From the NCBI GenBank assembly GCA_018825305.1, contig JAHJEO010000027.1:1-64000 (forward strand): a DNA stretch of 64,000 nucleotides. The letters run 5' to 3'. The DNA comes from Gammaproteobacteria bacterium. Lineage in GTDB: Bacteria > Pseudomonadota > Gammaproteobacteria > Burkholderiales > Rhodocyclaceae. Below, piece after piece: positions 9,120-17,996 of the stretch (position 1 is the stretch's first letter; each line of letters begins with the position of its first letter). The notes below the pieces were generated by a model, which was given only the letters and a program-made list of their open reading frames with translations, ran no database searches and was not told the origin of the DNA. A program made the translations under genes and the position numbers.

Positions 9120-10490
9120 CTATTCCTCGATCATCGACAGGAATTCCTCGAACTTGCCATTGGCGCCGGGGGGCAGTTCGTCGCAATGAACCAGGCGGAT
9201 TTCGAATTCCTCGCCAAGCCTTGACCGCATTAGGTTCGTCAGTGCGGCCTCGTCGTCGGGCGTGAATGGGCGCTCCGCAACTACGCGCAATTCGATCACG
9301 TCGCGCGTCGTCTGTGCCAGTTGAAATTGGCGCAGCGGTGCGATCCGGCGATAGTCCAGTTCGCCCGAACCGATAACGGGCCAGCGCTTTTCGCCGTTGG
9401 GCATGGTCAGCATGTTGCGGACACGGCCGGCAATCCGTCTCAGCGTCGGCAGGCCGCGCCCGCAGCTGCAGGGTATGCCCACCTCGGCATAGTCGCGCAG
9501 ATCGTATCGCAGCAGCGGCTGCGCAAAGCTGTGCAGGGTCGTAACAACCACACGCCCGACCTCGCCTGGCGCACACGGTTGGCCGGCTTCATCGAGCACT
9601 TCGACCAGCAGGCTTTCGGACTGGACATGATATTGGTCGGTATCCGGACATTGCAGCGCCACGTTGCCGACTTCGCTGCAGCTATAGAGATCGACCAGCG
9701 GTACGCCGAGTTGGTCGCGCACCGACTCACGCAAGCCGCGGGGCAGCGTTTCGCCGATCGTGCGCACTTCCCTCAACCGCGACAAGGAGTCTGGCTCGAT
9801 CTGGCGGAGCAGGGCGCGAAGATTGGACGGATAGGTCAGCAGATAGTGCGGATCGTGGCGCTGGAGCCATTCCACCTGTGCCGACACGTCCGCATTGATC
9901 GGAAAAACGAAACAGGGTCCGGTGTCGAACAGGCCCATGGTTGCGGAACCCCAGTTCCGGGACGGCGTGTCTGGCGACGCATCCGCCCGGACGGCGCGAA
10001 TCGCGCAGAAGGTCCCGGCGAGATCGCGGCGATGCCAGGCGTGGTCGCGCAGCGTGATCGCCTCCCACATGAGCCGGTCGAGGCCGCTGCGCAGGACTTC
10101 CACAGGCTCGCCGCTTGATCCCGAGGTTCTGGCCGGGCTGGTCGTGCCATGCTCCGGCGGCATGGCCTGGCTGACGAAATCCGGGCCATGAAGCTGCAGG
10201 TCGCGACGCGTCAGAAGCGCCAGGCGCGACCATGTTTGCGGCGACAGCGGGCTGCCCGGCGCCAACCCGGCCGCTTTGAGGCGCGGCCGGTAGCCCGGGA
10301 CCGCGGCCCATACGTGTCGAATCAGGGTATCCAATTGAAGCAACTGCCACTCCCGGAGCTTGTCCGGCGCCAGCCACTGGCTCGCCTCGAGCTGCTGAAA
10401 AAGGGCAAAACGGGGCAGCACATCGCTGGCTGGCAGGGCCGGAAAGCGCAAGCCGGGCAATCCAGGGCGTGCCGAGAGGGCGAGGTTCAT
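9120..10490 (-). CDS. Phenylacetate-CoA ligase (PaaK/CapK) family adenylate-forming enzyme
   Basis: 456-residue member of the adenylate-forming superfamily. It has the Ser/Gly-rich nucleotide loop RTSGSSGEPV, a SCSEVG motif, RYDLRDYAEVG, the GRVRNML hinge and a terminal GKFEEF segment that carries the likely catalytic lysine. This layout fits PaaK/CapK proteins, which activate a carboxylic acid as an acyl-AMP and usually pass it to CoA. The start is taken at the ATG at 10490; the longer frame upstream is a shadow of the NlpC gene. No phenylacetate pathway genes are nearby, so a role in phenylacetate catabolism is not supported. CapK-like members are also found in surface-polysaccharide loci. 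Confidence 0.8.
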   Translation of the reverse strand: MNLALSARPGLPGLRFPALPASDVLPRFALFQQLEASQWLAPDKLREWQLLQLDTLIRHVWAAVPGYRPRLKAAGLAPGSPLSPQTWSRLALLTRRDLQLHGPDFVSQAMPPEHGTTSPARTSGSSGEPVEVLRSGLDRLMWEAITLRDHAWHRRDLAGTFCAIRAVRADASPDTPSRNWGSATMGLFDTGPCFVFPINADVSAQVEWLQRHDPHYLLTYPSNLRALLRQIEPDSLSRLREVRTIGETLPRGLRESVRDQLGVPLVDLYSCSEVGNVALQCPDTDQYHVQSESLLVEVLDEAGQPCAPGEVGRVVVTTLHSFAQPLLRYDLRDYAEVGIPCSCGRGLPTLRRIAGRVRNMLTMPNGEKRWPVIGSGELDYRRIAPLRQFQLAQTTRDVIELRVVAERPFTPDDEAALTNLMRSRLGEEFEIRLVHCDELPPGANGKFEEFLSMIEE

Positions 10491-10557
10491 GAGCAATGTC
10501 CTGTTGCGCAGGTCAGCCGGGGCACCGCAATGACGACGCCGATCGACACATCGTGGC

Positions 10558-11106
10558 TCAGTCGAAATAGGTCCGTGCTTCTTCGAAGCGCGCGGCGAAC
10601 CAGCCGCTCTGCAGGCTCTCGGTGCGCACCTTGCCGTTGCTGTTGGGGGCATGGACAAAGCGGCCGTCGCCGATATAGATGCCGACATGCGAATAGGGCC
10701 GGTTGCGGGTGTTGAAGAACACCAGGTCGCCGGGGCGCAGCGCGGTGGCATCGACGGTGCGGCCGCGCTGGGCGATGTCGGCGGCGGAGCCGGCGATGCG
10801 CAGGCCGGCCGCCTTGTCGAAGACGTAGCTGACCATGCCGCTGCAGTCCAGGCCCGCCTCGGGGTTCTTGCCGCCGAAGAGATAGCCGGTTTCGACCAGG
10901 CCGAGCGCGTAGAGCACTACGTCCTGCGCCTTTTCCGGTGCGGCGGGGCGCGCGCCGCTCAGGGCCGGGCGGGCGGGCGCCGTGGCGACGCGCTCGCCGG
11001 CGACGGGAGCGGGTGCCTGCGAAAAGGACAGCAGGCCGCAACCGCCCAGCACCAAAGTGGAACTGGCAGCGGCAATGGTCAAGGCGGGCATGGAGCGACG
11101 GATCAT
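10558..11106 (-). CDS. NlpC/P60 family lipoprotein, peptidoglycan endopeptidase
   Basis: 182-residue predicted lipoprotein with lipobox LGGC (Cys23) and a C-terminal NlpC/P60 domain. The catalytic Cys is at about 88 in LDCSGM, with His140 in [11 protein letters not shown] and His152 in [12 protein letters not shown]. The family cleaves stem-peptide bonds in peptidoglycan, usually gamma-D-Glu to diaminopimelate. It acts at the outer membrane or in the periplasm. It stands alone between convergent and divergent neighbours with no partner gene. Confidence 0.87.
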   Translation of the reverse strand: MIRRSMPALTIAAASSTLVLGGCGLLSFSQAPAPVAGERVATAPARPALSGARPAAPEKAQDVVLYALGLVETGYLFGGKNPEAGLDCSGMVSYVFDKAAGLRIAGSAADIAQRGRTVDATALRPGDLVFFNTRNRPYSHVGIYIGDGRFVHAPNSNGKVRTESLQSGWFAARFEEARTYFD

Positions 11107-11164
11107 CCAGTCATGCTATTCCGGTAGACTCATCGGCACCCCAAGAAACAGCGGAGAAAACATC

Positions 11165-12616
11165 ATGCAATTGCGCGATCCCCACCTGCTGCGCACCCAG
11201 GCCTTCATCGGCGGCGAATGGGCCGCCGGATCGGCCAGCTATGCCGTACGCAACCCCGCCAGCGGCGACACTCTGGCCAAGGTCCCGGATATGGACGCAG
11301 CCGAAACCCGCCGCGCCATCGACGCCGCCAACGCCGCCCTGCCGGCCTGGCGCGCGCTGACCGGCAAGGAACGGGCAGCCGTGCTGCGCAAGTGGTTCGA
11401 TCTGATCATGGCCAACGTCGACGACCTCGCCACGATAATGACCTCGGAGCAGGGCAAGCCGCTGCCCGAAGCACGCGGCGAGATCGCCTACGGTGCGAGC
11501 TTCGTCGAGTGGTTCGCCGAGGAGGGCAAGCGCGTCTATGGCGACACCATGCCATCGCCCACGGGCGACCGCCGCATCGTGGTGCTGAAGCAGCCGATCG
11601 GGGTCTGCGCCGCCATCACGCCGTGGAATTTCCCTTCGGCGATGATCACGCGCAAGGTGGCGCCGGCGCTCGCCGCCGGCTGCACCGTGGTGGTGAAGCC
11701 GGCCGAGCAAACGCCGCTCTCCGCGCTGGCGCTGGCGGAACTGGCGCAACGCGCCGGGTTTCCGGCCGGGGTTTTCAACATCGTCACCGCCTCGGCCGAT
11801 TCGGCACCGAAGGTCGGTGCCGAACTCACCTCCAACCCCATCGTGCGCAAGTTGTCCTTCACCGGTTCGACCGAAGTCGGGCGGCTGCTGATGGCGCAAT
11901 GCGCCGCAACGGTGAAGAAGGTGTCGCTGGAACTCGGCGGTAACGCACCCTTCATCGTCTTCGACGATGCCGACATCGATGCCGCTGTTGCCGGGGCGAT
12001 GGCGTCGAAATACCGCAACGCCGGCCAGACCTGCGTCTGCGCCAACCGCCTGCTGATACAGGATGGAATCTACGAGGCCTTCGCGACGAAACTGGCGGAG
12101 AAGGTCGGTGGCCTGAAGGTCGGCGGCGGCTTCGAGGAGGGCACGACACAGGGGCCGCTGATCGACGCCGCGGCGCTGGCAAAGGTCGAGGCGCACGTCG
12201 CCGACGCCGTGGGCAAAGGCGCGCGCATCCTCACCGGCGGCAAACGCCACGCGCGCGGCGGCACCTTCTTCGAGCCGACCGTGCTGGCCGACGTGACGCC
12301 CGAAATGCGCTGCGCCCGCGAGGAGACGTTCGGGCCGGTGGCGCCGCTGTTCAGGTTCAGGGACGAAGCCGAGGCCATCGCGCTGGCCAATGCCACCGAA
12401 TACGGCCTGGCGGCCTACTTCTACGCCCGCGATGTCGGGCGCGTCTGGCGCGTGGCCGAGGCGCTGGAATACGGCATGGTCGGCATCAACATCGGCATCA
12501 TCGCCAACGAGGTCGCGCCCTTCGGCGGCGTCAAGCAATCCGGCATCGGCCGCGAGGGATCGAAGTACGGAATCGAGGAATACCTCGAACTCAAGTACCT
12601 GTGTCTTGCGGTGTAG
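11165..12616 (+). CDS. gabD: NAD(P)-dependent succinate-semialdehyde dehydrogenase
   Basis: 483-residue aldehyde dehydrogenase. It has TPWNFP near the cofactor site, the Glu motif [16 protein letters not shown] and the catalytic cysteine in [10 protein letters not shown] (about residue 290). Sequence style and length match GabD enzymes, which oxidise succinate semialdehyde to succinate in GABA-type degradation. No gabT or permease gene is adjacent, so substrate assignment rests on family resemblance. GCGGAGAA precedes the ATG by a few bases. Its last 26 bases overlap the convergent radical-SAM gene. Confidence 0.87.
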   Translation: MQLRDPHLLRTQAFIGGEWAAGSASYAVRNPASGDTLAKVPDMDAAETRRAIDAANAALPAWRALTGKERAAVLRKWFDLIMANVDDLATIMTSEQGKPLPEARGEIAYGASFVEWFAEEGKRVYGDTMPSPTGDRRIVVLKQPIGVCAAITPWNFPSAMITRKVAPALAAGCTVVVKPAEQTPLSALALAELAQRAGFPAGVFNIVTASADSAPKVGAELTSNPIVRKLSFTGSTEVGRLLMAQCAATVKKVSLELGGNAPFIVFDDADIDAAVAGAMASKYRNAGQTCVCANRLLIQDGIYEAFATKLAEKVGGLKVGGGFEEGTTQGPLIDAAALAKVEAHVADAVGKGARILTGGKRHARGGTFFEPTVLADVTPEMRCAREETFGPVAPLFRFRDEAEAIALANATEYGLAAYFYARDVGRVWRVAEALEYGMVGINIGIIANEVAPFGGVKQSGIGREGSKYGIEEYLELKYLCLAV

Positions 12617-14192
12617 CGATGGGCTGGATGGGAAAAAGTCGGCGCTGGCGGGACGGCGGATGCAACTCGTTGAGCTTGCGCTCGAGGATTTCCATCGTCG
12701 CCCGGCCGACGTAGTCGCCCTCGGGATTGGCACCCTCTTCCAGCTTGGATGAACACTCGAGCGCTTCGAGATAGGCCTTGCCAATCGTCGCGCCGAGCGG
12801 CTTCGGGTTGTAGAGCAGCTTCTTGATGGTGAATGGCCAGAGGGTCAGCGGGTCGTAGTCACGCGGCAGATAGCCGACGTCGAGAAGTTTCTTCTCGATC
12901 GGCGTGTTGGGCTGGACGCCAATGAAGAAGATGAAGGGCAACACATTGTCGCGGCCGAACATTTCGTAGAGCTCGCGGATGCGGGCCATGGTGGCGCGCA
13001 GCGTGTCCGGCGTCTCGCCCGGCGCGTTGAGCGGCATGTAGAGCTTGACCTTCTGGTCGCTCCAGCCCTCCACCGCGGCGTCCTTGAACAGGCGGAAGGC
13101 CGCCATCTGCTGCTCGAGGTCGTAGCCCAGTGTCAGGCTGTCGATGATGTCCTGCGTGCCGGTAAATGAGAGGTCGATGCTGGTCAGGCCCGAGGCAAGC
13201 ATCTTCTTCGCCACCTCCGGCGTCAGGTAGTTGAGGCGCAGGTAGCCGGTCCAGCGCACCTTGACCTGCCGCGCCAGCATCTCGTCGAGGATGTGCTCGA
13301 CGTGCTTCATGCTGCGCCGGGTGGAGCAGAACTGGGCGTCGGTGAACCAGATGCTCTGAACGCCGTAACCCTTCTGCAAGGTTTCTATCTCCTTCGCCAC
13401 CTCGGCCGGATCGCGGTAGCGCTGCTGGCCGCCCTCGATCTTGTTGTAGAGGCAGAAATGGCACTGGAAGGGACAGCCGCGCTTGGTGTGCACCCCGATG
13501 GTGCCGTCGAGGTATTCGCGGAAGCCGGCGAATATCGACTCGACGTAACCGAAGTCGACGGCAGTGAGGCGGGAAAGATCGAAGCTGTCCTCGGCCGGAT
13601 GATGGCTGACGCGACCGGCCCGGTCCTTGTAGTAGTGGTTGCCGGCCGGCTCGACATAGCCGTCGACGATGGCCAGCATCGCCTCCTCGCCCTCGCCCAC
13701 GACGACCACGGTGTCGTTGGGGCATTTCTCGACCACGTACTTGCCGAAGATGGACACCGCAGTGCCACCGACCACGATGCGCGAGTCGGGCAACAGTTTG
13801 CGCGCCATGCGGAACCAGGCAAAATTGCGCAGCCGCGCCGCGGCATAGTCGCCGATGATGCCGATCGCCTGCCAGGCCGCCTTGAGGCGACGCCACGGGC
13901 TGGGCGAATGGTCGAAATTCATCACCACGTCGAGCGCGTCGTTCTCGGGGTGCGGCCCGAAAGTCTGCATGTTGCGCCAGGAGAAGGCGACGACATCGGG
14001 ACGGAAGTCGACCAGGCGGCGCCTGAGTTCGGCCGCGCGGCGGGACGCCGGGATCAGGGCGAGGTCGAGGATTTCCTGGCGGATGCCCGGACGCTGCTTG
14101 TGGATGAAGTCGGCCACATAGACCACGCCGCCGGGCCATATCTTCCACACCGGCAGCCGGACATAAAGGATTGATCGTGCAGCAGTAGACAT
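12591..14192 (-). CDS. B12-binding-type radical SAM protein
   Basis: About 533 residues. The N-terminal part (about 1-165) has the layout of a cobalamin-binding domain ([11 protein letters not shown], then IVVGGTAVS, then VVVGEGEEA) but lacks an obvious DxHxxG. The radical-SAM cluster motif is [13 protein letters not shown] at about residue 240, with FTDAQF and later barrel strands following. The start at 14192 is chosen; an ATG at 14216 in frame adds eight residues and neither has a clear ribosome site. The family includes methyltransferases and ring-forming enzymes, and the substrate cannot be assigned. The C-terminal tail ([10 protein letters not shown]) is encoded by a copy of the dispersed repeat, and the frame then runs 26 bp into gabD. 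Confidence 0.78.
   Translation of the reverse strand: MSTAARSILYVRLPVWKIWPGGVVYVADFIHKQRPGIRQEILDLALIPASRRAAELRRRLVDFRPDVVAFSWRNMQTFGPHPENDALDVVMNFDHSPSPWRRLKAAWQAIGIIGDYAAARLRNFAWFRMARKLLPDSRIVVGGTAVSIFGKYVVEKCPNDTVVVVGEGEEAMLAIVDGYVEPAGNHYYKDRAGRVSHHPAEDSFDLSRLTAVDFGYVESIFAGFREYLDGTIGVHTKRGCPFQCHFCLYNKIEGGQQRYRDPAEVAKEIETLQKGYGVQSIWFTDAQFCSTRRSMKHVEHILDEMLARQVKVRWTGYLRLNYLTPEVAKKMLASGLTSIDLSFTGTQDIIDSLTLGYDLEQQMAAFRLFKDAAVEGWSDQKVKLYMPLNAPGETPDTLRATMARIRELYEMFGRDNVLPFIFFIGVQPNTPIEKKLLDVGYLPRDYDPLTLWPFTIKKLLYNPKPLGATIGKAYLEALECSSKLEEGANPEGDYVGRATMEILERKLNELHPPSRQRRLFPIQPIATPQDTGT
12633..12657 (-). repeat. Dispersed 25-bp coding repeat, copy 5
   Basis: Near-perfect reverse-complement copy. 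On the minus strand it encodes SRQRRLF in the C-terminal tail of the radical-SAM protein, a different frame from the VPPAPTF copies. Confidence 0.85.
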
Positions 14193-14296
14193 GATTGCAC
14201 TATCGTCGGAAGTCATCGAAGCAGCATTGTAAGCACATTAGCAGGCACTAATGTTGCGAAAGATCAAACCTCAATCAAAACCCGGGGTGGCCAATA

Positions 14297-14668
14297 CTAA
14301 CCCGGTGCGCCGAGACGAGGCCCGTCTCGCTGGATGCGGCGGCGATCCAGCCACCACGCCAGCACCGGCAGGATCATGAAGGAACCGGGCAGGACCAGCA
14401 CGACGAGGTAGGGGGACAGGTGGGCCAGTGACTGCAAGCGTTCGCGCAGTTCACGGTGCTCTTCCCGCGTCCATTGTCCGCCGTTGCGATGCTTCATCAA
14501 CAGCGGCATCAGGCCCTTGACCTGGGCGAACTCTCGCACCAGGAGGTCGCGCTCGCGTTTCTGCGCGTCGAGCATGCGGCCGACGATTGCCGGCCGCGGC
14601 GGCCGGCCGGCCGCCGCAATGATGCGGTCGGTCGCTTCGCGTACCTGCTGACGCTCCCGAAACCGCAT
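14297..14668 (-). CDS. Small LETM1-like membrane protein
   Basis: 123-residue protein. A charged helical N-terminal half precedes TREEHRELRERLQSLAHLSPY, then the hydrophobic segment VVLVLPGSFMILPVLAWWLDRR at about residues 86-107. The SPY-LPGS-LP-LDRR pattern resembles the short bacterial proteins that share the LETM1 ribosome-binding-like segment. Function in bacteria is not established. It lies 15 bp beyond the stop of the YqjK-like gene and is probably transcribed with that envelope-stress cluster. Confidence 0.55.
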   Translation of the reverse strand: MRFRERQQVREATDRIIAAAGRPPRPAIVGRMLDAQKRERDLLVREFAQVKGLMPLLMKHRNGGQWTREEHRELRERLQSLAHLSPYLVVLVLPGSFMILPVLAWWLDRRRIQRDGPRLGAPG

Positions 14669-14683
14669 TCCGTCGCAACCGTT

Positions 14684-14992
14684 TCAGCCGCTGACGCGGC
14701 CGAACAGGCCAGGCTGCCAGGCTGCCACCTTGCGCCACAACTGCCAGGCGAAGAAACTGCGCCGGACCCAGCGGAACACCACACACGGCCGCGCCACCAG
14801 CACCGCCACCAAGCCACCGGCGACCCACTCGGGATGGTCAAGCAACCAGCGGGTGCCATCGCGCACGCCATCGGCAACCGCGAATATCGGTGCCAGCCCG
14901 GCAGCAGCAGCCACCAGCGCGTCGCGCTGCGTGGCGCTTTGCAGTTGCAGGCGCTGCTTGCGCAGCGCCAGTTCGAGGATGCGGGGATTCAC
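14684..14992 (-). CDS. YqjK-like protein
   Basis: 102-residue protein starting at a GTG (14992) that overlaps the upstream YqjE-like gene by 4 bp (GTGA). It has a basic amphipathic N-terminus (ELALRKQRLQLQ), one or two hydrophobic stretches (VAAAAGLAPIFAVADGV and AGGLVAVLVA) and a Trp/Arg-rich end. This matches the YqjK family found after yqjD-yqjE in enterobacteria. The longer frame upstream is antisense-like and was discarded. Role unknown. Confidence 0.65.
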   Translation of the reverse strand: MNPRILELALRKQRLQLQSATQRDALVAAAAGLAPIFAVADGVRDGTRWLLDHPEWVAGGLVAVLVARPCVVFRWVRRSFFAWQLWRKVAAWQPGLFGRVSG

Positions 14993-15381
14993 AGGTGCGT
15001 CTTGGGCTGCAAGGCGGCGCGATCCTGCACCAGTTCGGCGATGCTGGCCGCAAAGAGCTTCGGTGGCCGGCGCGACAAGCGCAGCGCAATCACCAGCGCA
15101 ACCAAACCGCCGGTCAGGAATACGGCGGTGAAGGCCGCCAGCGCCAGCAGGCGGTGGCTCTCCCACAGCAGCACGGTCACCAGCACCGCCAGGAACATCA
15201 GCCCGAAGCTCAGCAGCACGAAGGCTGCCGCGCCAAAGCCGAGCAGGGCAAAAAGATGCGCCTTCTCCTCTTGCGCCTCGACCGACAGCAGTTCGAGTCG
15301 CGTCTGCAACAGCCCCAGGCCGTTGCCGAGCAGGCTGCGCAGCGAGGCGGCCAGCCCGCCGCGCGGCGCCGTTTCAGCCAT
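14989..15381 (-). CDS. YqjE-like phage-holin-superfamily membrane protein
   Basis: 130-residue protein with an N-terminal amphipathic helix and two strong membrane segments (about residues 45-70 and 78-100). The segment GLLQTRLELLSVEAQEEK is characteristic of YqjE proteins, assigned to holin superfamily III by fold resemblance only. It sits between the DUF883 gene (6-bp gap) and the YqjK-like gene (4-bp overlap), the same order as yqjD-yqjE-yqjK, so the three likely form an inner-membrane stress operon. Confidence 0.78.
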   Translation of the reverse strand: MAETAPRGGLAASLRSLLGNGLGLLQTRLELLSVEAQEEKAHLFALLGFGAAAFVLLSFGLMFLAVLVTVLLWESHRLLALAAFTAVFLTGGLVALVIALRLSRRPPKLFAASIAELVQDRAALQPKTHL

Positions 15382-15386
15382 CCGGA

Positions 15387-15698
15387 TCAGCGACGGCCGA
15401 TCAGCAGGCCGACGATGAAGCCGATGCCGGCGGCGACGCCGACGGAACGCCAGGGGTTGTCATGCACATAGTCGTCGGTCGCGTGGCCAACGGCCTTTGC
15501 GCGCTCGACCACGGCAGCCTGGGCATCGGCCAGCGAAGCCTTGGCGTGGTTGAGATGGTCCTGGATCTTGACGCGGGCGTCGGCGATCTTGTCTCCGGCC
15601 TGGCCGGCGGTGGCACGCAGCAGTTCCTCGGCATCGGCGATCACCACCTTGACGTCGGCGATCAGCTTGTCCTTGGAAACATCGGTCATGTTGCTCAT
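15387..15698 (-). CDS. DUF883 (YqjD/ElaB) family membrane-anchored protein
   Basis: 103-residue protein with a long coiled N-terminal helix (residues 5-75) and one C-terminal membrane anchor, VGVAAGIGFIVGLLIGRR. The DNPWRSVGVAAGIGF-GLLIGRR ending is the family signature. E. coli YqjD and ElaB tether ribosomes to the inner membrane in stationary phase, so a similar role is possible here. An AAGGAGAG ribosome site precedes the ATG. First gene of the three-gene cluster. Confidence 0.88.
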   Translation of the reverse strand: MSNMTDVSKDKLIADVKVVIADAEELLRATAGQAGDKIADARVKIQDHLNHAKASLADAQAAVVERAKAVGHATDDYVHDNPWRSVGVAAGIGFIVGLLIGRR

Positions 15699-15772
15699 TA
15701 CGCTCTCCTTGAAAAAGGTTCGTTCAACTGGCGAAGGCTACCGGACTTGGCGCGGCGGCGCAATCACGGGCA

Positions 15773-16555
15773 TCAAATGTCATAGCGGTAATCGATGGTC
15801 AGCGGCGCGTGATCCGAGAAACGCTGGTCCTTGTAAACCGCGGAGGCCGTCGCCGTCGTCGCGATGCCGGGGGTGGCGATCTGGTAATCGATGCGCCAGC
15901 CGACGTTCTTCGCCCAGGCCTGGCCACGGTTCGACCACCAGGTGTAGGCATCAAAGGTGGCGTCGGGGCAGAGCCGGCGATGGACGTCGACCCAGCCGAT
16001 GTCGTCGAACACCTTCGTCAGCCAGGCACGCTCCTCCGGCAGGAAACCCGAGTTCTTGAGGTTGCCCTTCCAGTTTTTGAGATCGATCTCGCGGTGCGCG
16101 ATGTTCCAGTCGCCGCAGATGACGACCTCGCGCCCCGCCGCACGCAATTGTTCGAGGCGGGGGCGGAAACGCTCCAGAAAGCTGAATTTCACCGCCTGCC
16201 GCTCCTCGGAACTCGAACCCGAGGGCAGGTAGACCGAAACCACCGACAGCCTGCCGAAGTCGATCTGGATATAGCGGCCCTCGGCGTCGATGTCGGAAAT
16301 GCCGAGACCCTCGATGATCGCGTCGGGCTGGCGCCGGGAATAAATGCCGACGCCGCCGTAGCCCTTCTTCTCGGCATAGTGAAAGTAGCCGAAGTAGCCG
16401 GGCGGGTTGAGCATGGCCGCGCTCATGTCGCTGGCCTGGGCCTTGAGCTCCTGCAGGCAGACGATGTCGGCGTCCTGTCGTGCCAGCCAGTCGAGGAAAC
16501 CCTTGCTCGTCGCCGAGCGGATGCCGTTGAGATTCAGCGATATGATGCGTAGCAT
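15773..16555 (-). CDS. xthA: Exodeoxyribonuclease III
   Basis: 260-residue Mg-dependent AP endonuclease and 3'-5' exonuclease of the EEP fold, acting in base-excision repair. Visible motifs are SLNLNGIRSA at the start, LQELKAQ (metal-binding Glu), YSRR, GDWNIAH (catalytic Asp-Asn) and SDHAPLTIDY (catalytic Asp-His). The ATG at 16555 gives the normal N-terminus; the longer frame runs into an intergenic repeat. Divergent from pyrE. Confidence 0.93.
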   Translation of the reverse strand: MLRIISLNLNGIRSATSKGFLDWLARQDADIVCLQELKAQASDMSAAMLNPPGYFGYFHYAEKKGYGGVGIYSRRQPDAIIEGLGISDIDAEGRYIQIDFGRLSVVSVYLPSGSSSEERQAVKFSFLERFRPRLEQLRAAGREVVICGDWNIAHREIDLKNWKGNLKNSGFLPEERAWLTKVFDDIGWVDVHRRLCPDATFDAYTWWSNRGQAWAKNVGWRIDYQIATPGIATTATASAVYKDQRFSDHAPLTIDYRYDI

Positions 16556-16563
16556 TAGTGGCA

Positions 16564-16667
16564 CCCCTCCCCCCGCCCACGGCCCACAGGGCAGGGGTGA
16601 CGGTTGTTCGCCGCTGCGCGGCTCCGGATATTGCCGGCCCCGCCTTGGGGCGGCCCGGCGGCGGGGC
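16564..16667. repeat. Intergenic hairpin-rich repeat, copy A
   Basis: Fills the gap between xthA and pyrE. It holds a pyrimidine tract with an imperfect hairpin, then CCCCGCC and GGCGGGG arms (16638-16666) around TTGGGGCGGCCC. The string GCCTTGGGGCGGCCCGGCGG recurs at 57252-57275 and, in part, inverted at 48823-48849. Confidence 0.6.
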
Positions 16668-16702
16668 ATGTAGAATCGACCATCGTTTCGAGGAATCGTC
16701 CT

Positions 16703-17341
16703 TTGAAGTTCAGCCACGATTTTATTGCCTTCGCCTGCGACAAGGGCGTGCTGCGCTTCGGCGAGTTCAAGACCAAGGCGGGCCGCCTCTCGCCCTATTT
16801 CTTCAACGCCGGCCTGTTCGACGATGGCGCCTCACTGGCGCGGCTTTGCGAGTTCTATGCCGAGGCCATCACGGCCGCCGACATCCCCCACGACATGCTG
16901 TTCGGCCCGGCCTACAAGGGCATCCCGCTCGCCGCCGGCACCGCCATGACGCTGGCAGGGCGCGGCCACAATTTGCCCTTCTGCTTCAACCGCAAGGAAG
17001 CCAAGGATCACGGCGAGGGCGGCACACTGATCGGCGCGGAGCTCAAGGGCCGCGTGCTGATCCTCGACGACGTCATTTCCGCCGGCACCTCGATCCGCGA
17101 ATCGGTCGATATCATCCGCGCCGCGGGGGCAACACCGGCCGGCGTGGTGATCGCCCTCGACCGCCAGGAGCGCGGCCAGAGCGAACTGTCGGCGGTACAG
17201 GAGGTCGAGAAGAGCTACGGCATTCCCGTCATCGCCGTCGCCACCCTGGCCGACCTGATCGGCTACCTGGGCGACCACGCCGAACTGGAACGCAATCTTG
17301 CAGCCGTCACTCGCTACCGGGAGAGCTATGGTGTCGCCTAA
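16703..17341 (+). CDS. pyrE: Orotate phosphoribosyltransferase
   Basis: Transfers phosphoribose from PRPP to orotate, giving OMP in pyrimidine synthesis. The 212-residue protein has the PRPP-binding loop [13 protein letters not shown] and the [13 protein letters not shown] segment typical of OPRTs. The start is a TTG at 16703 preceded by AGGAA at 16690-16694 with good spacing. The longer ATG frame runs through the intergenic repeat and adds unlikely sequence. The next gene starts inside the pyrE 3' end. Confidence 0.93.
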   Translation: MKFSHDFIAFACDKGVLRFGEFKTKAGRLSPYFFNAGLFDDGASLARLCEFYAEAITAADIPHDMLFGPAYKGIPLAAGTAMTLAGRGHNLPFCFNRKEAKDHGEGGTLIGAELKGRVLILDDVISAGTSIRESVDIIRAAGATPAGVVIALDRQERGQSELSAVQEVEKSYGIPVIAVATLADLIGYLGDHAELERNLAAVTRYRESYGVA

Positions 17342-17996
17342 ACACTTCATGATCGCCGCGATCACGCTGCTCGGCGTCGCTACCGGCGAAACGGCGCTGG
17401 CCCGTTCCTCCTACTGCTGCAACGACGCCAACGGCAAGCTCGTCTGCGGCGACATCCTGCCCAACGCCTGTTACAAGCGCGCCTATCGCGTACTCGATGA
17501 AAGGGGGCGGGTGGTGCGCGAAGTGGAGGCTCCCCTGACACCCGAGCAGCGGCAGTTGCGCGAGGCGGAGGAAGCGGCGAAGCGGGAAGCGGAGAAACGG
17601 GCTGCCGAGGAAAAGCGCCGCAACCAAGCGCTGCTGGCTACCTATCCCAACGAAAAGGATATCGACCTTGCCCGCGACCGGGCGCTGGCGGAATTCGAAA
17701 AGGCCTCCGCCGACACCCAGAAACGCTACGACGCCGCGCTGAAGCAGAAGAAGAAGCTCGATGCCGAGAAAGAGTTCTACGTCAAGAAGCCGATGCCGGC
17801 CAACCTCAAGAAACAGGTTGCGGAAAACGAGAACGACATCAAGGCGACACGGGAAGCGCTGGACAGTCGCAAGCACGAGGCTGACAGCCTGCGCGCCAAG
17901 TACGACGAGGAAAAGGCGCGCTACATGGCGCTGCGCTACGGCAAGGCCCCCCTGGCCGCTACGCCAGCCACCGCGGCGGACAAGCGGCCGCGCTGA
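17328..17996 (+). CDS. Secreted coiled-coil protein, DUF4124-like N-terminus
   Basis: 222-residue protein with an N-terminal export signal ([19 protein letters not shown]). A short Cys-rich stretch [22 protein letters not shown] resembles the DUF4124 class. About 150 residues of Glu/Lys/Arg/Ala-rich coiled coil follow. The start ATG at 17328 has GGGAGAG upstream and overlaps pyrE by 14 bp. Probably periplasmic, with unknown function. It ends abutting the convergent gatB. Confidence 0.65.
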   Translation: MVSPKHFMIAAITLLGVATGETALARSSYCCNDANGKLVCGDILPNACYKRAYRVLDERGRVVREVEAPLTPEQRQLREAEEAAKREAEKRAAEEKRRNQALLATYPNEKDIDLARDRALAEFEKASADTQKRYDAALKQKKKLDAEKEFYVKKPMPANLKKQVAENENDIKATREALDSRKHEADSLRAKYDEEKARYMALRYGKAPLAATPATAADKRPR

